Positions 11,794 to 22,706 of a stretch of DNA of 64,000 bases are shown here, one piece after another. This DNA is from Trichaptum fuscoviolaceum. Its lineage: Eukaryota; Basidiomycota; Agaricomycetes; Hymenochaetales; Trichaptaceae. The notes beneath the pieces are model-generated. The model was given only the letters and a program-made list of their open reading frames with translations. It was not told where the DNA came from and searched no databases. The stretch is taken from positions 1,501,376-1,565,375 of the forward strand of contig CAJSYZ010000006.1 of NCBI GenBank assembly GCA_910574455.1, written 5' to 3'. Every line of letters starts with the position of its first letter. Position 1 is the first letter of the stretch. Made by a program: the position numbers and the translations under genes.

Positions 11794-13823
11794 TTACAAC
11801 ATGTTGAACTGGCCCATGAGGCCGAACACGTAATTGTGAAAGACAGCATCAAACCATGCCTGATTGTTAGCCCTGATAAATTTTCGAAGATGCCAGGAGA
11901 AGTGAACATCCATTTCCCCTGAACATGAGTGAAGTTTGATAGTCTACCCGAAAGGTTAATAATCGCACGAATCTAGTGCTTTACATAATGACATACCAGC
12001 ATTTGCTCTGTATTGAGTGGTACAGCAGCAGCTTGTTCTGCCATATACTCCTCATACGTCGGAAACATGAAATTGATCTATAAAGGTACATAAGCAATTA
12101 GTTGTGATACGAAAATGGAAGTCACTGACGTTAACGTGCAAGTCATCTTTTGGCACAGTTCGCAAGCCAGTCATAAGCCGGAAGAAAGCACGAGCCCTCA
12201 CGGACTTTGAAGCCCTCTGTGCCTCCCAAATTACGGGTGTTATGCGATCTCTGACGGTAGACACGCCATAATCATCTGGATGACCTTAACCCGTGAGGTA
12301 AGTCTTGAGCATATCCCTAAACAAACTCGGGATCATCGAACGGTCTTCAACATATGTCCAGTATTTTTTGCAATCAGCATCACAGCCAAGGTCAACCAAC
12401 ACCATGGTCTGTTCATTGAACTGCACAGGCATGTCCACACCTAATATTTTGGTGTATCGCATCAGTCTAATCACTCTCTTCGGCAATTCGGGGTCATCTG
12501 CGTATAGAATCTTAAACAGTCCTAGTGAGCTTTTCTTCTTAGGTAGAAACTGAGGGGAGTTGAAGTAAGTAATAATGGTCATCGAATCGATAAGAGAGTA
12601 CTAACGTCTGCAAGGGTTTTTCGTAGGTTTAAAGGAATGAATAGGCCGTCGAAGAATGCGAGGATCTCTGCCTTGTCGTACGGCTCTATGTGTTGCATTC
12701 CGACAAAGGCTAGGAATTTCTGTTTCATTTCCACCACCTGGCTTGGAGGTAAATGGACATCTTCGGGCGGCTACGGAATGGTGTCAGCGATACCATGAAG
12801 TCACGATGGATAACTTACTGTAAGATTGGCAAGTCCAAAATATACGTTTAGTTCGTCGTCAAGCCTTGTTGTGTAAAGTTTGTTCGGCCTTCGAGTGCGG
12901 ATAATTGCTTGAATGCCTCGGCATGGGCAACTCGGAAGAAAGGGAGATCAACACATAGGCCTTTCATTCCATCCAATAGAAACCATAGAAAAATGGGAGA
13001 AATTGGAAGAGGAGCGATCCCGAACCTGATGAGGATGCACAACGTGAGGAAACCAGCGGCCTTGAACTGCGCGCGGCGTTCAGTTGGGATTGATTCAAAG
13101 CCCTTAAGCTTTGGAACCTTGTAATCGTTATGGTCAATGAAGAGGTCGGGTAGTGAGATAGCGTATTCGAAAGCGGTGTTAATGATCTCGACTATTGCAC
13201 CTTTTCCAACACCCTCAGCTCTAAAGAGCGGAAGGGCATATGTTAATAGTAAGTCACGAATTATGGACTTACACAACTCACATCATGCCTGAATTACAGT
13301 ATGTACCACCATTGAGAAGGACAATGGGTTTCTCCCAGGATACGAAATACCCAGGTGGATAATTCTTCTTGACGTAAGCCTTAAATTCGATCTCGCTCTT
13401 GCCGCCAAACCAATGACACAAAAAATCAAATAATAGTCTCCCTGCTTCCTCAGCAATAGATCCACTGTCCTGCGTGTTGGGGCAACAGGTGCATTTACCG
13501 AAATCTTATAACCCGTGAGAGCGGCTTCCTGAACGGCCTTGCGAAGTGCATCGAATTCTTCCGTAGTGATTGGAGCAATGGTTTCATCATGATTGAAGAT
13601 CACCCGTTCTGGTATAGTCCGTTTCGTGCCAGTGCTGGGGTCAGACTAAATGCAAATTATCAAAAAGTAAGATTGAAAGCAAAGAGATACACATACATTG
13701 TCATAAGCAATTGAGTTTCTATAAATAGGTCGAGGTTTAGGACGTGACTGCGAGACGGGAGGCAAACTCGGTGCAGCAATAGATTGAGCGGGTTCTGGTT
13801 GGGAATCAGCAATATCCACACGC

Positions 13824-14165
13824 TGTCATGAACTCAATTTCCTTTTCCTTTTATTTTATCTTTTCTTTTCTTTGTCATCACTTATGCATTCACGCGTAGT
13901 CATCTTCTTTTACTCATCACTGACGCTACTTAGTAATCCATGGAACCTTCTGGCATAGTAGCTTAGTAACGGGGCAGTGCGACACAGCCACACCCTACAG
14001 TATATAAGTAGACAGCTTCGCTTTTGTTGTACTCTAGCTTTGATCTGATCTAACCTCCGGTTAGCAGTAGCTAATATACTTCTTTTATCCCTCCACCTTT
14101 CTTGCTGAGATTGAGTAGAGGCCCAGCCCAGTGGTCGTTGTCGTCGCTGCTAGCTGTCGCTGATA
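13824..14165 (+). repeat. 5' LTR of element A
   Basis: 342 bp, with a TATA box (TATATAAG) at 14001. A 12-nt segment 34 bp further on, TAGCTTTGATCT at 14035-14046, is exactly complementary to the primer site after the LTR and fits the expected mRNA start. The 3' terminus is TA rather than CA, as judged from the target duplication. Confidence 0.9.
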
Positions 14166-14167
14166 TA

Positions 14168-14179
14168 AGATCAAAGCTA
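14168..14179 (+). promoter_or_regulatory. Self-priming PBS of element A
   Basis: AGATCAAAGCTA starts two bases after the LTR and is the exact reverse complement of LTR bases 14035-14046. This is the arrangement of Tf1-type elements, where the 5' end of the element's own RNA folds back as the minus-strand primer. Confidence 0.75.
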
Positions 14180-14787
14180 CCCTTCTCTGCCCTTTGTCTC
14201 TACTCAACACACATCTATTCATCACTCCGTTCCCCATTCCTCATTCCATCCCGTAACCACTATTCCCCACCCATTTACAGATTCCCTCTCCTCGGGTCGT
14301 TTCTAAACAGACTCCTATCTTTGCTACAACCTCTGCTGTCGTTGTTTTGATCCTGCATAGCAGACACTGGTGGATATCTGGAAACTTCTATTGATTGTGA
14401 AGTGTTACCCCTGGCCTTAGTTCGCCGGTTGACTAGTACACCTCTCTCAATCAACACCGCCTGCGGAGTCGAAAGACTGTCTGACCAGCGGTGTCTTGCG
14501 AAGTCCAGACGGACCAACAGATACTGAGTGTGCTTGTATCTAGTCCTTTAACGACAGGCATTGTTAATCTGTAGCCAGATACGGGCAACGTCTGTTATCG
14601 ATTTTATTCTTTTTACAGATTTCATCCTGGCGCTCATACTGCGCCTGTTCTTCCTGAACGAACTCGTGTTCCAGTGCCGTATCCCTCTCATCGACTGTCG
14701 CCCTGCTATCCACCTCTATATTGAACTCTACATCTTCCAAATCCTGTTACACCTCACTCCTCCTAGAATTCCTCAGCCGCCACCAGA

Positions 14788-15947
14788 ATGAGTAACACCG
14801 AGCGGATTCTAGCACTCGAGAATGCAATCAACGAGTTGAGAGGTACTATCCAAACTCGGGAGACAGAGATATTGGAAGCCGCTATACGAGAGAATCAGCT
14901 CGGGAGGACGTCCGAGTACTGCAACAACGTTCCACTCCGTCACACGTCACCAAAAATCTTGCTGTCAAACCGGAACCGTTTGATGGCACCAACTACAAAG
15001 ATTTTATCCGCACTGTTCATGTCTTTCTTAGTGCTCATGGAGACGCCTATCATCTATCCTCTCAGAAAATCCTGTTTGTGCTCAGTCTTATGCGCGGCGG
15101 ATTAGCTGGGGAGTGGGCACAGAACTATGTGGATTCGAAGACAGTGGCGGGCACATTGACAATTAATGACACTTGGAACACATTTCTCGAGTCCCTGAAG
15201 ACTACTTTCGGTGATCCCAATGAGGCGATGCATGCGCAGACCGCGTTGATAAAGCTAAAGCAAAGCGGTGCGAAAGCGGAAGAGTTCTTTGCGCAGTTTG
15301 ACGTACACCGGCGCAAAGCGGGTTACATGGACGGTTATGATGACTTTTTGATCCGGCTACTCGAAATGGCGTTAGATTCCTCCATCGTACAAAACATCCT
15401 CAGCATGAGTGAATGCCCTATTACGTACGAAGGATGGAAGACTGCGGCGCTTCGCTTTGACAATCAACGTCGGCGCCTGCAGGACGTCATGCGGACTCGT
15501 CAACAACCAATGGTTCGTCGCCCACTCCATGCTCCACCTCGTGCCCCTTATGCTCCACCTCCGGTGGCCCCACAATTCCGACCTCCACCAGGACCTCCAC
15601 CTGTCACTGATAAGCGAGACCAGACAGGAGTCACCTTTGGAGGTCAGGGCCAGCCTATGGAGATCACGATGGATCGAGCTCGCCGGAATAACCTCTGTTA
15701 TCTCTGCAACCGACCTGGTCACATTGCACGTAATTGTCCATCGCGCACTCTCAAGATCCGTGAGATCATCCAAAAGATGGATCCAGAAGAGTGTGCTGAT
15801 TGGAATGACCAGTTCCGCGCTATGGAACATCGGACAGAGTCGGAGTTAGCAGCTGGGTACTGGGATCAGTCGGATCAGTTAACGGAAGAACACGCAGCGG
15901 AAGCCCCTGTCGACGGACAGCAGGATTTTACGAGCCCTCAGGCATGA
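14788..15947 (+). pseudogene. gag: Element A gag, one frameshift
   Basis: Starts MSNTERILALENAINELRG with a coiled-coil-like N-terminus. The frame changes by one lost nucleotide near 14905. From there the other frame reads VKPEPFDGTNYKDFIR and continues through a Gag core (WAQNYV..FGDPNEAM) and a Pro-rich linker. It ends with one CCHC knuckle, CYLCNRPGHIARNC, near 15699-15740. The stop TGA (15945-15947) overlaps the pol ATG. Gag would form the particle and bind RNA. The one-base loss may be a real mutation or a consensus error. Confidence 0.85.
15923..15929 (+). promoter_or_regulatory. Putative -1 frameshift site GGATTTT, element A
   Basis: In the gag frame the heptamer reads G_GAT_TTT, 15 nt before the gag stop. 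Pol lies in the -1 frame, which is open from this point. GGAUUUU is a documented slippery heptamer in plant RNA viruses. No downstream structure was computed. Confidence 0.5.
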
Positions 15948-18900
15948 ACGTGGTATGCACTGAGGATGAATTTTTCGAATCTGGCACCTTTTATTCGGAC
16001 TCTTTTTACTATGATGACCCGGTAGTTAATTATGAAAAAAACCAACAAAACCATAAAGAAAACGAAGAAAAAAAAAAAACAACAAAAATACGTCTTGTAG
16101 AATTTTCCTGTGATTTTCCTATCAATGTATCGTCTCGTTCTAAATCCCCACTCAATAAAAATATTTATAAAGAAAAAACAACACCGTCCAATGTAGATAG
16201 TAATGATTGCTTGTTTTCCTCTTCTTCTTCTTTTAATATTTCTTCTCAATCCTCGGTGCCAGAGGAGAAACCTAAACCCACGGTCGAAGTCCCACGTCCC
16301 AAGCGGAACCGAAGAGACCTTCCTATCCCTCACACAGCGGCATGGGTAGTGAAGCGTCTTAGGGAGGATAAGCTTGCGGATGCCTTGACGGTATTGCGTG
16401 TATGGACCCCTTCTTGTCGGCAAGCAGAAGTCACACCAGAGCTGGTTCCCCTCATTAACAGTCTTAATCATGAGGAAGCTCTTGCTGCCGTAAGAAGTCT
16501 AAAGGGTAATAAACGCTTTATCAGAAAGACGGGCACGTCGCAGCTCACGCTGCCGGTATTATTACATCGGTTGGATAATTTGGAAACGGTTAAGGTTAAG
16601 GCATTAGTGGATAGCGGATGCACCGGTTCATGCATTAATCGCGAGTTCGTCGAAGCTCATCATATTCCTACCAAGAAACTACCTATTCCGCTACCAGTCT
16701 ATAACGCAGATGGGACTCCCAACACAAATGGAGCCATTACGGAATATGTAGAGATCAAAATGTCAATCCATGATCACTCAGAGCTAATTGAACTTGCGGT
16801 TACCAATCTTGAGAGTACGGATCTCTTCATCGGCTATGAATGGCTGAAGCGTCACAATCCAAGCATCGATTGGACAACGGGAGAAATATCCTTTACCCGT
16901 TGCCCTGATGATTGTGGCTATATTCCAACTCTCGGAACAGTGGAAGATGAACCTGAAGCGGATAAAATTGAGACTCTGGAAGAGGGCGATCGTATATTCT
17001 TCTTTGACTGGGAAAAGTACGTCTCTGAGACACGAGAGAGACGAAATCGGTTGCGAGCTGTAGTACAAGAAGTAGCTGCCGATTTCATTGCAGAATTCCC
17101 TACAGTCTTTAGCGAAGAAGAATTCAATCACCTCCCAGAACGACGCCCTTGGGACCATGCAATTGAACTCACTCCTGGGTTTGTACCCCGCGATTGCAAG
17201 GTCTATCCATTGAGTCTCAAAGAGCGTGAGGCGCTAGATGAATTTCTAGAAGAAAACCTGCGCTCCGGTCGCATTCGTCCCTCAAAATCTCCTATGGCAT
17301 CCCCTTTCTTCTTCATTAAAAAGAAAGACGGCAAGCTTCGCCCTGTTCAAGATTATCGAGAGCTCAATAAGGGTACAATAAAGAACAAATACCCTTTGCC
17401 ACTCATTCAAGAGCTCATTGATCTGACAAAACAGGCAAAGTTCTTCACGAAGCTTGACGTACGATGGGGATACAACAATATTAGGATTAAAGAGGGCGAT
17501 GAATGGAAGGCTGCATTCCGCACATGGCGTGGTTTATTTGAACCTACAGTGATGTTCTTTGGCTTGACTAATTCACCGGCGACATTTCAAGGTTTCATGA
17601 ACGAAATACTCAGAGATCTCATCAATGACGGACATGTCATAGTATATTTGGACGATATTCTCATATTCACACAGACGAGAGAGCATCATGATCGTCTTGT
17701 GCGACAAGTCCTGGAAATACTTCGAGAAAACAAACTCTGTCTGAAGCCTGAAAAATGTTTATTCGCACAGTCGAGCATTGAATATCTAGGCCACATCATT
17801 GGTAATGGCGAAGTCCGAATGGATCCGGCAAAGGTAGCAGCAGTTAAAGATTGGCCAGAACCCACGAACAAACATGAGCTACAACAGTTCTTAGGGTTCT
17901 GCAATTACTACCGCCGATTCATTTTAGGATTTAGTCATGTTGCCAAACCGCTACATGCCTTGACAGGGAAGGTGGAGTGGGAGTGGGGTACCGATCAGAA
18001 GGAAGCATTTGATCGTTTAAAGCAACGTATCTGTGAGGAACCTGTCCTAGCGGTGCCTACAGATAACGATCAATTCTGCATTGAATGTGACTCTTCAAAC
18101 TTTGCCAACGGCGCTATCTTGTCCCAGTACATTAATGGAAAATGGCGTCCAATTGCATTCCGATCTCGTGCACTCAATGCTACAGAGCGCAACTATGAGA
18201 TTTACGACAAGGAATTACTTGCAATTATGGACTCCATTGACGAATGGCGACAATACTTATTGGGTGCTAGACAACCTTTCCAAATCTGGACCGATCATCT
18301 TAATCTCCAGTATTTCAAAAAGCCCCAAAAGTTGAACTATAGACAAGCGCGTTGGGTCACAGAACTTGCAGAATACGACTTCAAATTGTTCCATAAGCCA
18401 GGATCTCAGATGACGAAAGCCGACCTTCTCTCGAGACGAGCAGATCATAAGAGGGGGGAGAATGACAACGTTGACGTCACTTTGCTCAAACCAGAATGGT
18501 TCGTCAATGAAGTTTTGGTAGAATCTTTAGATGAAGATTTTGTCAAACGAATCATGAGAGCGAGATCCTCTATGGACAGAGTCGTACGCTTGGCCTTAGC
18601 AAACAAGGAAGATCAATGGGAGGCATTGCCGGATGGGTTAGTACTGCGACAAGGACGCATCTATGTTCCGCGAGACCAGAAACTTCGAGAAGATATCATA
18701 CGTACACACCATGATTCTCGAATCGACGGACATCCAGGACAGTACAAGACAGTAGAACTGATCACTAGGAACTACTGGTGGCCAGGAGTACACTTTGATG
18801 TCCGACGATATGTTTCAGGTTGCGACACTTGTCAGCGTACAAAGCCACATCGAGCAAAACCCAATGCACCTCTAAATCCCAATGAAGTCCCCTCTAGCCC

Positions 18901-20059
18901 ATGGGAGATCGTATCAGTGGATATCATCGGCGAATTACCAGAGTCGCAAGGTCACAATGCGATCTGTGTTACAGTTGATCGATTCAGCAAGATGATCCAC
19001 CTTACGCCAATTGATACATCTCTCACAGCTGAAGGCATGGCAAAGATTTACCGGGATCAGATCTTCAGATTGCACGGTATTCCACGGAAGTTTATCCATG
19101 ATCGCGGGCCGCAGTTCGAAGCCAAGTTTATGAAGGAACTATACAAACTTGTGGGCATTGAAGCAAACTCGTCAACAGCTTTCCATCCTCAAACCGACGG
19201 ACAGACAGAGCGCATTAACCAAGAAGTTGAACAATACTTGCGCATCTTCATAAATCATCGTCAGTCGGACTGGGTAGAATGGCTATCCTTGGCAGAATTC
19301 GCATACAACAATAGGGAACACTCCTCGACGAAGCAGTCACCATTCTTTGTCAATTACGGACGTCATCCGTATACAGGAACTAACCCTCGACGCGAATCCA
19401 CCAATGAGTCAGCCAAGCAGTTTGCAGATAGGATGCAACAGGTTAGAGAGGAAACTCGATTGGCTCTTGAGGAGGCAGCGGCACTCATGAAGCGGTACTA
19501 TGACCAACGACGCGGACCATCTCAGGAGTATAAACCGGGTGACAAAGTCATGTTAGAAGGCGTCAACATATCTTCTACACGACCCATGAAGAAATTAGGC
19601 GATAAACGTTATGGACCCTTTGTCATTGAAAAGAAAGTTGGCAAAGCAGCATATCGTCTGAAACTTCCACCCCATTGGAAGCGACTACATCCGGTTTTCA
19701 ATGAAGTACTTCTGACGCCATATAAGGACCCAGTCTTTCCTTCTCAGCGACGAAAGCCTCCGCCTCCACCAGATCTTGTGAAAGGCGTAGAGGAATGGGA
19801 AGTCGAAAAGATTCTCGACTCACGGGTCTATTATGGCAAATTACAGTACTTGGTCCACTGGAAAGGATATCCGGTATCGGAGCGTACTTGGGAACCTGCA
19901 GCAAATGTCAAACATGCTCAGGAAGAGGTCGAAGAATTCCATCGCTTACATCCGGGTGCTCCTCGTACGGTGACACGTACTCGTATGGTCGAACTTCTAG
20001 ACATCATGGAGAAACGTGAACCCACAGAGCCTTCTTCGCGGCTGGGACATCCGCCTTAA
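15944..20059 (+). CDS. pol: Element A Pol polyprotein, 1371 residues
   Basis: An uninterrupted frame. Aspartic protease motif VDSGCTGS is near residue 221 (DSGC, not the usual DSGA). The RT has YLDDILIF near residue 567. RNase H has CDSSNFANGAIL near 715. The integrase zinc site (H-x-H and C-x2-C) is around 922-965, and the DD35E triad is in VDIIGELP, HDRGPQF and TERINQE near 992, 1051 and 1088. A chromodomain (WEVEKILD..LVHWKGY) lies near 1282-1335. The first 110 residues are Asn/Lys/Ser-rich and AT-rich, unlike the rest. The ATG overlaps the gag stop as ATGA, so translation could use -1 slippage at 15923 or termination-reinitiation. The chromodomain suggests targeting to marked chromatin. 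Confidence 0.95.
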   Translation: MNVVCTEDEFFESGTFYSDSFYYDDPVVNYEKNQQNHKENEEKKKTTKIRLVEFSCDFPINVSSRSKSPLNKNIYKEKTTPSNVDSNDCLFSSSSSFNISSQSSVPEEKPKPTVEVPRPKRNRRDLPIPHTAAWVVKRLREDKLADALTVLRVWTPSCRQAEVTPELVPLINSLNHEEALAAVRSLKGNKRFIRKTGTSQLTLPVLLHRLDNLETVKVKALVDSGCTGSCINREFVEAHHIPTKKLPIPLPVYNADGTPNTNGAITEYVEIKMSIHDHSELIELAVTNLESTDLFIGYEWLKRHNPSIDWTTGEISFTRCPDDCGYIPTLGTVEDEPEADKIETLEEGDRIFFFDWEKYVSETRERRNRLRAVVQEVAADFIAEFPTVFSEEEFNHLPERRPWDHAIELTPGFVPRDCKVYPLSLKEREALDEFLEENLRSGRIRPSKSPMASPFFFIKKKDGKLRPVQDYRELNKGTIKNKYPLPLIQELIDLTKQAKFFTKLDVRWGYNNIRIKEGDEWKAAFRTWRGLFEPTVMFFGLTNSPATFQGFMNEILRDLINDGHVIVYLDDILIFTQTREHHDRLVRQVLEILRENKLCLKPEKCLFAQSSIEYLGHIIGNGEVRMDPAKVAAVKDWPEPTNKHELQQFLGFCNYYRRFILGFSHVAKPLHALTGKVEWEWGTDQKEAFDRLKQRICEEPVLAVPTDNDQFCIECDSSNFANGAILSQYINGKWRPIAFRSRALNATERNYEIYDKELLAIMDSIDEWRQYLLGARQPFQIWTDHLNLQYFKKPQKLNYRQARWVTELAEYDFKLFHKPGSQMTKADLLSRRADHKRGENDNVDVTLLKPEWFVNEVLVESLDEDFVKRIMRARSSMDRVVRLALANKEDQWEALPDGLVLRQGRIYVPRDQKLREDIIRTHHDSRIDGHPGQYKTVELITRNYWWPGVHFDVRRYVSGCDTCQRTKPHRAKPNAPLNPNEVPSSPWEIVSVDIIGELPESQGHNAICVTVDRFSKMIHLTPIDTSLTAEGMAKIYRDQIFRLHGIPRKFIHDRGPQFEAKFMKELYKLVGIEANSSTAFHPQTDGQTERINQEVEQYLRIFINHRQSDWVEWLSLAEFAYNNREHSSTKQSPFFVNYGRHPYTGTNPRRESTNESAKQFADRMQQVREETRLALEEAAALMKRYYDQRRGPSQEYKPGDKVMLEGVNISSTRPMKKLGDKRYGPFVIEKKVGKAAYRLKLPPHWKRLHPVFNEVLLTPYKDPVFPSQRRKPPPPPDLVKGVEEWEVEKILDSRVYYGKLQYLVHWKGYPVSERTWEPAANVKHAQEEVEEFHRLHPGAPRTVTRTRMVELLDIMEKREPTEPSSRLGHPP

Positions 20060-20071
20060 AGGGGGGGGTTA

Positions 20072-20413
20072 TGTCATGAACTCAATTTCCTTTTCCTTTT
20101 ATTTTATCTTTTCTTTTCTTTGTCATCACTTATGCATTCACGCGTAGTCATCTTCTTTTACTCATCACTGACGCTACTTAGTAATCCATGGAACCTTCTG
20201 GCATAGTAGCTTAGTAACGGGGCAGTGCGACACAGCCACACCCTACAGTATATAAGTAGACAGCTTCGCTTTTGTTGTACTCTAGCTTTGATCTGATCTA
20301 ACCTCCGGTTAGCAGTAGCTAATATACTTCTTTTATCCCTCCACCTTTCTTGCTGAGATTGAGTAGAGGCCCAGCCCAGTGGTCGTTGTCGTCGCTGCTA
20401 GCTGTCGCTGATA
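20072..20413 (+). repeat. 3' LTR of element A
   Basis: 342 bp copy of the 5' LTR, preceded by a polypurine tract and followed by the duplication CACGC (20414-20418). Confidence 0.93.
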
Positions 20414-20785
20414 CACGCGCAACGGTAGCGGATGTGCTGCCGGAGGACGATGCGACACGGTCAGTGTCAGGGACAGTGCGTGCAGTCGACGTCGATGTCG
20501 TCTCTGTCGTACGAAGAAGACGCGAAAGGGCCGCAATAGGTCGTCGGACCGTGCGTTGAGCGGATTGGTTTCCGCCATCCGATGCGTCACGGGCTACGTC
20601 GGAAAGCGGGAGGTGCTGACTGGACAAAGAGCCAACTTCGTCAAGGCTTGTGCCAACGGAGGTGGTGGTATGAAGCAGGCGCGAGCGAGACACAATTGGA
20701 CGCCGAGTCTCTGTATTAGAAGAATCGCTCGGCCCATCCAATACAGGAAGTGGTGTCTGTAAGACCGGTACACGTCGTGGGGGTG

Positions 20786-21361
20786 TGTCAGGAATCCGCC
20801 TCAGGTTATTTTATTTCTTTTATTTTTCCTTTATTTTCTTTTACGATCATACTCCGAGTCGGATCCCCGACATGTCCGGTCCGAAACCGGACTTTCTTTA
20901 ACTCCGATTCTCTTCCTTTTTGCGTAGATTACTTGCCTGTATGTTTGCAGGCCGCTAGGACAAGCGCCCTGCAAGCAATTCTCTTTTCTTTCTTTCTTCC
21001 GCCACTCCGACTCGAACCTCCGCTCTACCGATGCGGGACCCCGACTAGAGCGGGACCCCGAACTCCGACTTACGTCAGCGGTATAGGTCGGACCTAGTCG
21101 GATCAGGGTCCAGTGGCTTGGTACTGTATAGTTTTTGCCTTTGTTCATCAAAACCGCGGATCCCCCTGCGAAGCACTCCACTTTTGGCCTCTTGTAAAGT
21201 GCTTCTCAGGTGATGTGTTTATCTTTAGCTCTGATGTGTAGAATAGCTTAATTGACTTGTAAAGTGCTTCTCAGAGTGAGAACCACCGCTCATTGCGTCC
21301 GATCGTTGTCTGTGTCCGATTCAGGGTCTCGAAAGCGAAGGAACCACTCTAGGTCGTAACA
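20786..21361 (+). repeat. 5' LTR of element B
   Basis: 576 bp. Two direct copies of TTGTAAAGTGCTTCTCAG sit near 21193 and 21258. The segment ACTTTTGGCCT (21180-21190), complementary to the primer site, lies in the loop of a possible hairpin with arms GAAGCACT and AGTGCTTC. Confidence 0.93.
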
Positions 21362-21363
21362 TT

Positions 21364-21374
21364 AGGCCAAAAGT
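21364..21374 (+). promoter_or_regulatory. Self-priming PBS of element B
   Basis: AGGCCAAAAGT, two bases after the LTR, is the exact reverse complement of LTR bases 21180-21190. It indicates Tf1-like self-priming rather than tRNA priming. Confidence 0.75.
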
Positions 21375-21425
21375 TTGTTCTTTCGACGCCCTGCGATTGC
21401 ACCGACCGATTTTTGATCCCTCTGA

Positions 21426-22706
21426 ATGGGAAGATTCGGACAAGAAGACTCCGACGAAGATATGACCGACCCGATCAACCCCGCGCAAGCAGCGCCCGCG
21501 CCAGGCGCTGCTCCGACTCCGACTCCGGGTGCTGCTCCCACCCAGACCGCACCACCGCCCCAGCAGGGCGGAGACCTCCCCCCAGACGTCCTCCAGGCTA
21601 TCAATGATGCCACCCGACCTCTCCAGTCACACCTGCAGGAGGTGACCGCCGAAAACCAGCGCCTCCACGACTTCATGAACCTGTTTGTCCGAAATGCGCA
21701 GGAAGGCGCAACCCGCACTCCCAAGGGTCCGAAGGTCGGTGCCCCGCCCGCGTTCTATGGGCGTACTCCGAAAGATAAGGAGACGGAGAGTATCAGCTTT
21801 GAGGAGTGGTCGCAGAAGGTCCGACTTTATGTCCGGATGCGCCCCCAGGAGTTTGTAGGCAGTCCGACGATGGCCTGTCTATGGGCTGCTTCGCTACTCC
21901 GCGGGCCCGCTGAACAATGGGCTCGTCCGCACACAACCGCCGCCCTCGAGGGCACCGAAGTCCCCGCTCTCATGACCGATTTGGAACTCTTCCTGGCGTC
22001 CCTCCAGTCCGCGTTCGGACGTCCGAACATCAAGCGCCACGCCGGACAGGAGCTTATGAAACTGCGCCAGGGCAAGGACACGGTGTCGGAGTATGCGGCG
22101 AAGTTTCGTGCGTTGCTGGTGGAGTCGGAGGTGGACTGGGGGATGGAAGGGAAGATGTTGGTGTTCGAGACCGGACTCAGCAGTCAGTTCCGCTACGATC
22201 TGGCGAGCAAGGAGATCCGGGAGACCAAGAGCTTCGACCAGTGGGTCCGACTGCTTTGCGAATACGATGAGGACTTGCGTGCGCGTCGGACTGGCTTCAA
22301 GCAGAACAACTGGAGTCCGAACTGGGGCTCCCGCTCGCAGACACACCACTCCGCTTCGCGCGGACCGACTCGGGACCCCGACGCGATGGACATCGATCGC
22401 TTGAGCACTGAAGAGATGATGCGCCGCGGACTTTGCTTCCAGTGCGGTGAGCATGGACATCTGGCTCGAGACTGTCCGCAGCGGAGCAAGAGATCAAATG
22501 TCCGATCGAAGGTGGCTTCACAGACCGCCGCCTCGTCATCCACCGCTCTGCCCGCCGCCTCTGCGCCCGCCGCCGCTTCCAAGACACCGACTGTGACCCT
22601 CGAGGAAGTCCGCGACAAGACTCTGACCGTGAATGCCGCTCGCACTCCGACCGTTGACGAGATCGCCAAAGCGGTCGCAGCTGCTCTCAAGAGTCAGGGT
22701 TTTTGA
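21426..22706 (+). CDS. gag: Element B Gag, 426 residues
   Basis: Begins MGRFGQEDSDEDMTDPINPA with a Pro/Ala-rich N-terminus. The retrotransposon Gag core is around residues 100-290 (FEEWSQKVRLYVRMRPQEF.., FRALLVESEVDW). One canonical CCHC knuckle, CFQCGEHGHLARDC, is near residue 338, and an Ala/Thr-rich tail follows. The frame is intact. The last codons carry the slippery heptamer GGGTTTT directly before the TGA. Gag builds the particle; the knuckle binds RNA. Confidence 0.93.
   Translation: MGRFGQEDSDEDMTDPINPAQAAPAPGAAPTPTPGAAPTQTAPPPQQGGDLPPDVLQAINDATRPLQSHLQEVTAENQRLHDFMNLFVRNAQEGATRTPKGPKVGAPPAFYGRTPKDKETESISFEEWSQKVRLYVRMRPQEFVGSPTMACLWAASLLRGPAEQWARPHTTAALEGTEVPALMTDLELFLASLQSAFGRPNIKRHAGQELMKLRQGKDTVSEYAAKFRALLVESEVDWGMEGKMLVFETGLSSQFRYDLASKEIRETKSFDQWVRLLCEYDEDLRARRTGFKQNNWSPNWGSRSQTHHSASRGPTRDPDAMDIDRLSTEEMMRRGLCFQCGEHGHLARDCPQRSKRSNVRSKVASQTAASSSTALPAASAPAAASKTPTVTLEEVRDKTLTVNAARTPTVDEIAKAVAAALKSQGF
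22697..22703 (+). promoter_or_regulatory. Putative -1 frameshift site GGGTTTT, element B
   Basis: In the gag frame the heptamer reads G_GGT_TTT and is followed at once by TGA. Pol is in the -1 frame and has no ATG near its beginning, so slippage is the simplest way to make Gag-Pol. GGGUUUU is a documented -1 site in plant RNA viruses. Confidence 0.65.

Larger units (their letters stand above)
13824..20413 (+). mobile_element. Ty3/Gypsy chromovirus A
   Basis: Two 342 bp LTRs (13824-14165, 20072-20413), identical by eye, begin TGTCATGAAC and end GCTGATA. The target duplication CACGC is at 13819-13823 and 20414-20418. Order: LTR, primer site, 0.6 kb leader, gag, pol (PR-RT-RNase H-INT-chromodomain), a G-rich polypurine tract (20058-20069), LTR. 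It lies antisense in an exon of the minus-strand pseudogene. The frameshift in gag is the only defect seen. Identical LTRs mean a recent insertion. Confidence 0.95.

Noticed and set aside
12130..13645. HECT-type ubiquitin ligase domain in the large pseudogene
   Set aside because: Only loose hydrophobic patterns match (for example FFRLMTG followed by a proline); I see no catalytic Cys context, so the function is left unassigned.
20319..20741. Independent Ser/Thr-rich minus-strand gene
   Set aside because: It is an exon piece of the large pseudogene, caught between elements A and B, and is in frame with the pieces beyond both.
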